Below, one piece after another: positions 50,024 through 62,200 of a DNA stretch of 64,000 bases. The stretch is from NCBI GenBank assembly GCA_016801885.1, contig CM028901.1, positions 7,648,783 to 7,712,782 on the forward strand. Reading direction: 5' to 3'. Below the pieces are notes generated by a model. It had not been told where the DNA came from and ran no database searches. It was given only the letters and a program-made list of their open reading frames with translations. Source of the DNA: Toxotes chatareus. Its lineage: Eukaryota > Chordata > Actinopteri > Toxotidae. Made by a program: the position numbers and the translations under genes. Position 1 is the stretch's first letter, and each line of letters opens with the position of its first letter.

Positions 50024-51730
50024 CGTACGTACGTGAGTGAGTGAGTGTGTGTGTGTGTGTGTGTGTGTGTTTGTAAGTTCCCTCCAGCTGAAGATTAATG
50101 GCAGCCTTACACAGGTCAAACACAGAAAGTGGTGGGGTGGGGGAGGCACATGTTTGCATGTGGTTGCAGATATGTGTGCTTACTTGTGATGTAGCACAGC
50201 CCTGTGACTGATGAAGGGGTTCGCCACTGAGGTTATGCTGGGAGTTTGTGTAATTATATGAAATGTAGGCAAAAAGCGTCAGTCCCGTATGACTGGGTTT
50301 TCTTGTTGCGACCAGACTCGATGAGCCTCAAAGGAGATAAATTCATGCTGAAACTGACCCAAGGGCTCGCTCTGGATGCTGTAAAATAATACAGACATCT
50401 CATCTAGCTCTTGATTATCAGAGGCAGCCTGCGGGCCTGGCTATCTGAAATTCTGTAGAAATACAGTGATGAATATTTGATATGATATGTAATGTTGTCT
50501 GAGTAACTCTGAACTACGTGTGCCTTTTATTCAAGTAGAAGTTTAGGTCAAGATGGTCTTTCTTTGTCTTGCTTGTCACTGCACAGGAGACAGAAAATTA
50601 AAAAAAACTCCATTGTGTGTGTGTGTGTGTTTGTGCAGGTGTAACTCTTTCATGGGGAACTCGGCGGTTCAGAAGAAGCCTCAGTCCAAGCCCAAGAAGC
50701 CTCACCTGTCCGGACATAAGGGAGGCAGCAGCTCCAGGGAGCCGCAGCCCAAAAGACTAGAGGAGGTTTACACTGCACTCAAACAAGGCCTGGAGTGAGT
50801 AACTCATACACTCCTACACGTGTATGTACACTTACACTGTGTACGCACACTCCTCAATTCATAAACTCATCAAATGTTCTTAAGTAATTATTTCCGTTAA
50901 AGTGAGAGTATCTGTGAGTAAATGGTTTCAGTCCACATATGTTAATCATGTGTTACATTAATGTGTACATTTACAGTCTGTTGACATTTTCTGCTCCATC
51001 CATTTACACAACTGCACAAATGTTTATTTACAAAAGTATTTATTCTTCTGTCATTATCTTAATATCATTATATTCTAGTGTGCTTGCATTGCATAAGTCA
51101 AAGTCCTGAAATGATAAGTCGATTAATTAATTAGTCGAGTAACAGAGAATTAATTGGCGTCTAGTTTAATAAGTAATTAATCGTTTAAGATAATGCCAGA
51201 TGTTTGCTGATTCCGTTTTCTCAAATGTGACGATGTTATGTGTTTCTCTGTCATACATGGAGGTTTGTGCTGTTAGCTGGATAAAACAAGCAAAAACAAG
51301 ACTGCTCAAGATCAATAAGCAGCGCATTTGTCTAAGGTCCTAAGTGTTTTCCTTTTCTCTGCCCTGTAGTGAGTATCTGGAAGTTCACCAAACAGAGCTG
51401 GACAAACTCACGTCTCTGATGAAGGACATGAAGAGGAACTCTCGACTGGTGAGAAACTGCTGGTAGTTCTGTATTTTTAAGCGTCAAATTGGATAAACTG
51501 GAAGTTTCAGAAAAATCCAAACTTCTCAGTCATCATGACGACAGAATTGCTGACCTGAACGCTATCTCCTCCAGCTAGCATGCAAATGTTTATTGTTTGT
51601 TCTATCATGTATGTATACCTACGTTATTTCTCAGTATCTGTGTATAAAAGTAGCAAGAGCAAATGTTTTGGCAGATGGAATGAATTCACACAGAACAAAC
51701 ACATTTTGATTTGCTGTAATGTACACACTC

Positions 51731-51786
<56 letters not shown>

Positions 51787-54478
51787 TGTACACATACAGA
51801 GTCACTGGGGAGACTGTTTAATAGGATCTTCTTTTCCTGATGCCAATGCTACTTCAGTATGCTTTGCATTACTTAAGCACCCTGAGCTGTGCTGTCCCGC
51901 TGTAGTAACTGTGTGTGTGTGTGTGTGTTTTGTTCTCTCCAGGGAGTGCTGTACGATCTTGACAAGGTGAGTTGATGGTGGTGGTGGGGGGGGTCTACTG
52001 TAACAACCACTCCAGGTTTGGTGTGTATTAGGGAATCTTTGATGTAAAAGAGTTGAAGAGGTGGGAGAAAAAAACAGCTGAAGGCAGAATAAAGGAGGGA
52101 GTAAGGATAGAGTGGAGAAATGAGGGGCTGAAAGGACTGAGGAGCAATGTAAGAAAAGTGGAGGAAAGAGGGAAAAATGGCTGATGGGCCAGGAGGAGAG
52201 ACAGGATGGCAGACTGTACCTTATTATATCCTGTGGTATGGACATACAAATCATTATTTTTACAGCTGTACACAGGTTTACAGCTGTAAACCATGTGTAG
52301 CCACATTCTCATGAGCAGCAGTAAATCTTGTGCTGTGTCTGTCTCTTTGCAGCAAATCAAAACCATAGAGAGATACATGAGACGTCTGGAGTTTCACATG
52401 AGCAAGGTAAGCACTGATGTGTGATAACAGAATATTTTTCAAGGATTATTATTTTTTGTCAGTCTCCACACAGCAGAAATTGTCTTCGGTCTGATCTATT
52501 TCCTACGTGTCTTTGCGGCGCTCTGGCAAAGCATAAGTGCTTTTGAAAATGTTTCATCTCAATACCTTCTTTCACCAAGCCTCTCCACATCTCTGGCATC
52601 CACACAGCCACTCAGGAACCACAATACTGAGGCTACCTCTTTTAGAGCAAGAGTTTGACATTTTGATGATTATTTGCATTCTTGCTGAGAATTAAATGAG
52701 AATATTGACACCACTCTCATATCTGTATGGTAAATATGAAGCTACAGCCAGCAGCTGGTTAACTTAGCTTATCATAAAGACTGGGCACAGGAGGAAACAG
52801 CTCTGTCCAAATGCAAGAAAATCTACCTACCAGTTCCTCTACAGCTCAGCTGTTTCTAGTCTTTCCCACTTCACTGACTTTTTTTTTTTTTTAAGTCAGG
52901 CTCTGTAAGGGATTTTTGCTGCCAGGTCAGGGCTTGTGTTCCTGGTCTTCTTAGGTTCATGTGTTCATGTATTAGTGAAGCTTCCAGCAGGTTGAGTCAA
53001 AAATGTCCCTACCACGGTTGCCAGGTAGGGAAACTTTTTCCGTATATCCCCTTTTGTAGTCTCCTCCAGGTTGCCAGTTGGGGACATTAAGCCCCTGCAA
53101 GGTTGCGAGGCTCTGTGACTTTCCCTCCACATCCCCTATTGTAGTCCTGTAACGGGCTCCCTGTGCGTCAACTCAGACGCGACAGCAGGCAATCAGAACA
53201 CACACGCCCAAACAACAGCGCAGCTCCAAAGGTAACCATGGTTACCCGAAGATGGAGTCTTTGAACTCCCGAGGAGCTCAGAGGAGCCATCTATTGGGTG
53301 ATGTTAACCCTTTGTGTTCGCACACGTCCTGGCAGATAATAAAAACTCACCTTCAGACGTTCAAATGCAAACACATGTACACAACAACACAGCAGAAGAG
53401 AAAGAAACAGCCCTTGGACACATTTGTGGCACATAAGTGTTTCTGAAGGGTTGAAGGAAACAGTGAATCTAGGTCAGGGCAGTTAGTAGGCTACAGGGAG
53501 GAGTGATTAACAGGGTCCTTAAAGACAGAAAGATGAGACGAGGAGAGAGGGAGGAAATGTAGAAAAAAGGTGTGATGAGTCATTTCAAAATAGGTGAGGT
53601 TATCTTAGAAACTTGAGTAATATATCTGTAAGTGTGCTCCACTTTGACTTCAGTAGCAAAGAGAAAACACTTGTGCCGTCTTGTGAGGTTGTCACAGGCT
53701 GCGGTAAAACAAACACACACACACGCTCAGATCCTTTCTCTTTAACATCCAGCATTATTCTGAAGCTGCTCTGTTCTTCCCAGCTCTGCACGAAAATAGA
53801 TTTGAATGCACTTGTAAATATTTGAACCGGTGAAGCAGTGGCTGATTTATCTTGCCAGACAAGTAAAAAGCCTCAAAAGTCATAGCACGACTAAAAAGAA
53901 TGTTAAATCTAACACTCACTGTGTTCTTTCATTCTAAATATATACCAGTGTCTTTCTGACTTTTTGCACTTCTCAAAATTCTCTATTCTTTGGATTGAGA
54001 ATTGTCAAATTGTCATTATTTGTATCTGTCAGTCGTAGTTTTTAACTCTTATTTCCTGTAGTGTAGTATTTGTCCTGACTCTTTCAGAACTAAACTGTGA
54101 TTATACATTATTGAGTGCCAGGTTCTGTTAAAACAAAAAAAGTTTTCATTTTATTGTTTTATTTGTAATTTATCTTCTACTTTTTAAATTAATTAATAGA
54201 AGTATAAACTTAAATAGGGCAGAGGAAATGCAATGCTAGGTCCATGAATAAAATTAATACCAATGCCAAGTCCTCACCAGCAGCCCTTGATGCCTCCCAT
54301 CTGCCCCCTATTGCCTTTACACACGTGCATGCGCGCACACACTCACACAGTCACAACACAGGGCAGGTCCATTTTCCAAACATCAGCATCAGCAGATAGC
54401 TGTCAAGTGAGATCAATTGTAGAGTGTCCAGCTAAGAGAATCGGTCAACCAGAAAAGCATCAGGGTCAGGAAATTAAT

Positions 54479-54528
<50 letters not shown>

Positions 54529-55862
54529 TGGCCTCATCCTAGAGGTGGATGTAATTGTGAACTGATGCTGTGGTACTTACAGTAGGTCGATAATTAGTCT
54601 TTGACCGAGTTTTAATATTGTGTGTGTTTATTCGGTAATCAATGTTTACAGAGTGTGCTGGTTATCTAAGCTAGTTGTGTTTGTAGGTGATATGTTTTTT
54701 TTGAGCTAGACTGATAAGCGGGGCAGGTCAGCCAATACTGGCTAATTGCAGAGAAATCATGTCACTGTATATGTCGGCCAGTAAGTAACAAGAAATGTCT
54801 AGGTTTGGAAGTAATTTAGAGACAGTGCTAGACACCATTACATAGTTGATTGTTCAGCTGTGAAATGTGTTGCTCAGTTTGTATTTGATCATAATTACAT
54901 TAAAAACCAGGATTATTTGTATATGTTTTAAGAAAATATATCTTTTTTTTTGCCTCCAAATATTAATCGGTATCAGCCCCAAAAACCCAATATCAGTTGG
55001 GCTGTTGTAGCATTATACAGCTTTCAGCACACTTATTGTGGCCCAGCCATGCCCGCAAGATACAGAACAGGGTAAAACAGGAAGTACATTTTTGTGTGCT
55101 GATCAGCCTTTGTAGAGGGGAAGAAGGAGCCATCATCACCTCTGTGTTTTTGCCAGAGTGATGAGTACTTCAGAGATAAAACAAAAAAAACCCTGCTGCC
55201 TCAGTGCAATACAGAGGAAAAAGGCAACACCTGTTTGCAGGACACCTAGAATACCTGAAATGAGAAAGAAATGTGAACGCTAGATGATCAGTCAAGTATT
55301 TTGTCATTGGTGTGAAGGCAGGACACACATTTCGCCTCATCTCAGAACAGGACAGTGAAAACAAATCCTCACGGTCCATCAATCAGCAGCTATGAGAGGG
55401 TGTTCAGTGTTTCTGCATTTGTGAGTTACAGTAAGTGTGTAGGTGTTTGTCAGTGTTTGCGCTCAGGCTCAGGCGTGCCTCTTTGTTCTGGACAGCTGCC
55501 GTGAGGGATGACTTAACAATCATCCATCAGCAAGTTGTTAGTGAGTGTGTGTGTGTGTGGGTGGGTGTTTGGGGCTCGCATCAGAGCCCACTCTTTTGTT
55601 CCTGTTTGTGCTGCTGGCTGCCTGCAGATGTCCGAGCTGTAATTGGCACACATGGAGGAAGCAGGTGGCACAATATAACCCCTATGATGTCCTGCATGGG
55701 ATAGGGTCTGCGGTGTGTATTTGTGTGTGTTTGTGCATGTGCATGTTGGCTACTGGTATCAGCAGGGCATCATCAAAGAGACGAGTGACAAGAGACTGAA
55801 GGTGAGAAGAGCGGCTGCCAGATGCCTCCTCCTCCCCCAAAAGATAGAAAGCGTGTGGGTGT

Positions 55863-55924
<62 letters not shown>

Positions 55925-56039
55925 AATCGCCATGTGCCACATTCGATCCAAAAATGAGTGTGAATACTTCACATGTGATTATTTTTATTACAGGGCTTTT
56001 GTGCTTTCCCCTCTTCCCTTGAATGCTAATCTTGCCACC

Positions 56040-56093
<54 letters not shown>

Positions 56094-56250
56094 CACACAC
56101 ACACGCCCACAGATCCCCAGAGAGGGGCTTGTGTGTTTGATGCTGTTTGATGTGGCCCGCCTGTTTTAATCTGCTTATAATCACTCGCCCCCTGGCAGAA
56201 AGTGTGTGTGGTGTGCATGTGTGTGTGTGTGTGTGCACGCGTGTGCGCAT

Positions 56251-56296
<46 letters not shown>

Positions 56297-59200
56297 ACGT
56301 GCACCATTATCCTACAATTCAGGATAATGGCCGTATCTTAAGAGGATTCCTGCCATATCCTAAAGATACTCCGCTCATATTCAAATCCCACAGTCTAAAG
56401 CCAGATGTACAGCAGATGTGGAGACAATCTTTTAAAACTCCCAGTAATTCTTAATAAAAAGCACCACACTTAGCTCCGGCCACACTGTCAAACCACCAAA
56501 CAAGTATTAATAGTTAGGTTTTTTTGTATTTTTTGTTTGTTTGTTTTTTTATCTTAGGATGCCCTTAAAAAAACTGGAGCTAAAATATATATTTCATCCT
56601 TAATAAACGTGAAGACTCTATTATCCTCACCCTGGGCATAATTGATTCCCCAATAAAGATTCTGCAATAATCCCTCACTGGGTCTCTAAGCTTTGCAGGT
56701 TTTGTCATCCCACTGAGCGGTAATTAATACAGGGACTCTGAGTCCAAAAGAGGACTTAATTCAGAATACATTTACATTTAATATCTGTTAACATCTGGTA
56801 AAAGTTAATTAAGAAGGTTCAGATGGGTGTGTTTTTTTTAGGGGATGCATGTCTAACCAGGTTTGACTTTGAACTGAAATAGCATTTTAAGTGAGCAATT
56901 TGAATTTGAGCAATTTAATATTATTTATGTTGATAAAGTCATGGGTGTGAAGATAAACATAGAACCATGTGTTGTCTTAGTGATAGAGTTTCTTGTTGTC
57001 TAAAATCCACAAAAATTTAGTTTATTATCCCAGAAGACTGATAAAGCTGAGCAGTGATTTTTTTTTTTTTTTTTGCATTTTTATTTAGATAGTTGCAGAT
57101 TAATTTTCTAATTGGACTAAGACTCACCATTTCAATGCTATTTTTTGTGTCTTGATATGTTATCATGTGATTTCTTAAAGCTATCTTAACAAATTCTTCA
57201 CTGATTGAAAAACTTAGACAGAGAAAGATTTAAATGCACGGTCAGGAAAATCTACATAGGTGGTGTATGACAGATATGTCATACAGATATGTCTCTGTGT
57301 GTGTCTATAGAAGGGAGCGTATTAGCTATACCTGTGTGTCTCTTTTTCTGCTCGAAAGGTGTGTGTATTATTTATTTATTTATTTATTGCGCCTTTTATC
57401 CATCTGTCCGTGTTCAGTCTTTTCTTTGTTTGTGTTTTGCCTCTAATGTTTCTTCTGTTTCTGGGGTGAAATGTGCCTGAGGCACAGCAATATGCTGATG
57501 GCTGTCCTCTGGAGTGGAGCTTGGCTGACCTTCAAAAGGACATTTCCTTGAAGGCAGCAAGAGGCTATTGTAATTGGGGACAAAAATTAGCTTAATTAGC
57601 TGATAATGAAATGATTACTGGTTGCCTGAGAAGAATGATGGCTATTCATCAGCCCCAGTCTGTGAAGGCCCAATTTTCCTACAGAGGTGCACTGCTCATG
57701 TTTTCCTTTGTTTTGTTTTTTTTGTTAGTAAACAAATGGGTTTGAAAGCTGTCGATTGTTAACTCCGAACCAGCTCCATACCAGTCACTGAGCTGAGAAT
57801 AACAGTTGTGGTTGGAGAGTGTTTTAGAGCTGGCTCAGCTCAGCTGCTGCAGCCTCGCCACATACACCACATACCACAGACAGACAGGGCTGGGTCCCAG
57901 TCGGGGGAGAGGGTGCTGTAGGGGGCTGCTTGGTTTGAGGTGGAGTTGCTGGGTGTCTTTGTGTGTATGCATGCCAAGATAAGCTATTGTAACATCATCA
58001 AACTACATTACCCGTCCTCTTGAACAAAAACATCTCACTGCAAACCACCTTCACTTTTTACCGTAAATCCTCATGTGCTCACCCACCACAGTCAAAACAC
58101 GATTTCTATGCACATGTAAACATCTCCACATACACAGTCACAGTCCGCTCTCACAAACATGCTGGCAAGTGTTCGGTTCAGGCACAAAGATACACAAACA
58201 CTCAGAGAAGCTGTTAGGACGGCAGGAGCCAGAATGGCCCATTTTCTCCCGCTTCTCCCTAATGAGTGCCATAAAGAGCGCGAGGCATCAATATTTCAGC
58301 GCTTCTCGTCAGGCAGGCTACAGTATTTCCCTTTGATGAGGCTCACCAGAGGTGTTTTGTTTTGCCCGGCTGCCACTCCGATCATATGTGAATTCAGGAA
58401 GCCAGAAAATCAGACAGACAAGATGCAGAAAATCTGGACTGCTGATAGATTGTGGTTTCAGGGAGGAATCAGTTTGAGTGACTCAGTAATATAAGAGTAT
58501 CCTCAAGTCTCTTCTTGTTTCTGTCTGTTAAGAAGAGTTGACAGACACTTCCTTTGATTTGGGAGATTATAATGTGAAGTTTTGTCTGGTAATTAATTCA
58601 GTCTATTTTTGGCCATGCACTGAGTTTGACACTTGACTAATTATAGAACTTTTTAAACCAGAGTTACAGTTTTCTTTAGCAGGTGAAAAGACATAATAAA
58701 CAAAAATAAAGACAAAGGGAACAAAAGGAAGTGTACCTTAAACTTTTGATGCTCTTTAAACAGATCATTTTATGCCATGGAGTGATAGTAATAACTTTAT
58801 TTATAGTCTTTTTTACTTTTAGTGCTTTATACAATACTTAATCATTTACAGTACAAATTAAAAAGAATTAAATATGCTAACAATGATATAAGAAGAATAA
58901 ACAAAAATAAGACAACAGAATAAAACGTATACACAGAAATGTTACTTCTGTGTGTTACAACATCATCTTATCTTAATGATATATCTTAATGATTTCATGC
59001 TAGCTGAAACTCTCGACATTTCAGCCCTCAGTGAGAAAGCAGGATGTTGATGGAGTCTTTCCCTCTCCCGGTGGGTTTGGGTTAGATCAGCCTGGTGCTG
59101 CAAACCCAAGTCGGGCAGACGTCGCCAAATGAGCTCTAAACGCCGTCTGTTGTTGTTCCCCAGCTTTGGGAGTGTCCCACTGGGGTCGCAGACCGGGACG

Positions 59201-62200
59201 GCCCAGGCGTCTGCCACTGGAGGCTACAGTTACACATGACACATACCAGCTGTATCTGCTCACTGTCAGTTCAGTTCAGGTTTTGTCGTCAGTTTATCAG
59301 GTTATCTGCTTGCCTCGCTTCAGTGACTGTCTTTCTGTCTATCCCTGTTAGACATTCTCAACAAGGCCTATTTTTGCTCTCGTTGAGGATCCGTTGATAA
59401 AAGTAACATCAGCGCTGAGTTACTGAACACTACACAAGCCTAAAGCTGTGCTGGGCATCCTTGAATGAATCCCAGTGAGATGTGAACACATCCAGAATAA
59501 TTTAGATGGCAGTTGGAAGTTTTTAGGGAGTTCGGTTCCTGCCCAGGGATGTTTTGAGTATGGAGGGTTTCAAACTTCAAAGTCTTGCTTCATTTCATTA
59601 GTGCAGAGGTTTTTTTCTCTCTCTCTCGTGTGTGTGCACTAAAGAACGAGAAAGTTTTGCACATGTATGAATGCCTGCTTGCTTCTTGTGGCACATTTAT
59701 TAAAGATGGAGGCACTCTGTGTTTGTGTGTGTGTGCATTCAGGTGGATGAGCTATACGAAGCGTTCTGCATCCAGAGCCGTCTGAGGGAAGGTGCCAGCC
59801 GGATGAAGCAGGCCTTCTCCTCCTCTCCCTCCACTAAAGGCACCAAGGAGAGCATCGCAGAAGTCAACCGCCGGTACAAGGAATACACTGAGGTACTGGC
59901 ATACAATGTGTGGGGAATACTAGCAAGGATGTGTGTGTTTTTCTGGAGAAATTGGCCCGAAAATGATCTTTCACCTTACAAAAATCATATGAATTATTGC
60001 TAGATACATTTATATAAAGTATATTGCATGGAAATTTAACTGTATGTATTAAATATTGGGCAACAGCTAACAAAACCCACAATATACTTAAATATATGAT
60101 ACAGATTACTGCTTACATTGATTTGTACACACTAATATGTAAAGTCACACACTTGCAGAATGACCTTTAAGTCATAATACCACACACAACACACCTGTTG
60201 TCACCTGTTCTGAGGACTTAGACCAGCCGTCCTGCCTCCTCTGTAGTTTAGTGTTGACTGACCTTGTCAAAGTCACTCGTGATACTTTGATTACTATTGT
60301 TGTTCCTGTCTTGTGAGACAAATGGCTGTTTATGTGATCATTCTTATCTTTGTCTTCTCCCCAGAACATGAGCACGTTCGAGAGCGAACTGGAGAACCTG
60401 CTCGGGGAGTTTCATATCAAAATGAAAGGTGAGATAAGAATTCTTCAACGAAAGACTCTTGTAATCTTCAAATTTACCAGTTCACATGCTGATGTTTATT
60501 TCTGAAATAGGTCAAATTAATTCAGAAATGTTCACTGTAATTAAACTATATTCACTACACAACCTTGCTATGGAGCATGTGCACATTTTTTTTTCAGGAT
60601 CATTATTGATTAAGTGGGTAAAGCCTTACCCTGTAAAAGAAAGGTCAGAGCTTTGATCCAGTCAATGAGAAATATGTCTATTAAAAGCCATGTATTCTGC
60701 AGAGGGACAGTGAACCCTAATACAATCAGTTACTGTAAATCACCCTAATACTAAAGTCACCTAAAAACAAAACGGGTTGCTTTGCTCAGAATGACTAAAC
60801 TAGTTGTTTTTATCTTTTCCCTTATGACATCCAAATGTTTTTAAAAATTCTTTTCCCCTCTCTGACAGGATTGGCAGGCTTTGCAAGGCTCTGTCCTGGA
60901 GACCAGTATGAGGCAAGTGGTTTTTCTTTTCCTTTATTTTTTACATGCAACAGGGATATTAAAAAACAACTTTACATTCAAATTGAAATCCATTTGTAAA
61001 AGTTTGCAAAATCATTTAGTTCAGAGTAAGAATGATTTATACTTTTAGTTCAAGTAAAAACAACTACTAAACTTGGGTTTTGGAGGTTTCCAGCAGAATT
61101 AAATGATAGAATAAGATGTATTTGTGTTGCCCTCCAGTACTGAAGAGTGTTTATCTAGAGGCTATCAAAGTTTTGTGCATTCAGCTTCAGCTTCAGACTT
61201 ATTTCTTTTTTGGGGGGGGGGGGGTTTCCCACTGCCGTCTCTTTCCTTCCTTCAGATCTTCATGCGGTACGGCCGTCAGAGGTGGAAGTTGAAGGGGAAG
61301 ATTGAAGTGAACTCCAGACAGAGCTGGGACGGAGATGAGATGGTCTTCATGCCTCTCATCACCGACCTTATCAACATCAAGGTAGTGTGGAAATCCAGAT
61401 AACCAAACTTACTTTACCAGAGTCACATGTCTCCTTCGAGGAGACATGTGTCGAGGATGATAGTACAGGGTATATAGGGCGAAACACAAAATCACAACGA
61501 CAGTTCATCAGCAATTGCCTGACTTGTGCTTTGTTGTCTTCATTGTTGTTTTTGACCCAATCAGGTGACAGAGCTGAAGGGCCTGGCCACTCACATGCTG
61601 GTGGGCAGCGTGATCTGCGAGACCAAGGAGCTGTTTACTGCCATGCCTCAGGTGGTGGCTGTGGATGTCAACGACCTGGGCACCATAAAACTCAACCTGG
61701 AGGTCATGTGGTAGTAAGTAGACCATTACTTATACAACGAGCAATTGCTTTTTTTATGCAAGCCGTCATTGTTTTTTTTAAATATACTATAGATTGTTAC
61801 ATAGTTGTTCAAAAGTCATCAGTGAGGGGAAACTGCCCTATCTGTAGCAGAATAATATCACATATTGTGTAAAAATATAGTGGAGAGTCATTTATCTTCA
61901 TTTAATTGTCACTGCACCGAAGTTTCAGCAACCTTTCACCTGGATGAACATATTTTATTTTTAATTTATGAGGATAAATGTTGGTTTTGAAGTGTTTCAG
62001 TCAAATATATTAAAATAGCCTTTCAACACTCCTGATGGTATCACTGCTGGGTATCAGTGTTTGTGAAATACAGTCTGTAACAGTCTGCATATGTTCAGTT
62101 GCTTAAGAACGCCTGTAATTCATTGTTATTAGTGGCGTAGTTGTAAATTCAGTGTCTTGTAGTTTCCTGCCATCTGGTGGTGAAACGTGTTATAGTAACT

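Larger units (their letters stand above)
47511..50638 (+). other. ripor2 intron with family B MITE and microsatellites
   Basis: GT-AG intron. Contains a family B element (47,797-48,127), a family A fragment (49,530-49,622, remnants only), GT arrays (49,987-50,071) and a TG tract right before the acceptor. No coding segment recognised. Confidence 0.8.
52407..59742 (+). other. ripor2 7.3-kb intron rich in microsatellites
   Basis: The largest intron between recognised coding exons. Contains a family C copy (52,645-52,865), CA and GT arrays (54,478-54,521; 55,869-56,302), a possible 39-base microexon (55,763-55,801), an AT-rich TAAT-containing segment (57,560-57,650) and a GC-richer island (about 59,020-59,235) with a good acceptor-like tract. 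No other protein similarity found. Confidence 0.8.

Noticed and set aside
51802..52254. 150-codon minus-strand frame
   Set aside because: It runs through a purine-rich ripor2 intron and over the microexon on the opposite strand; low-complexity Ser/Leu/Pro composition and no recognisable family.
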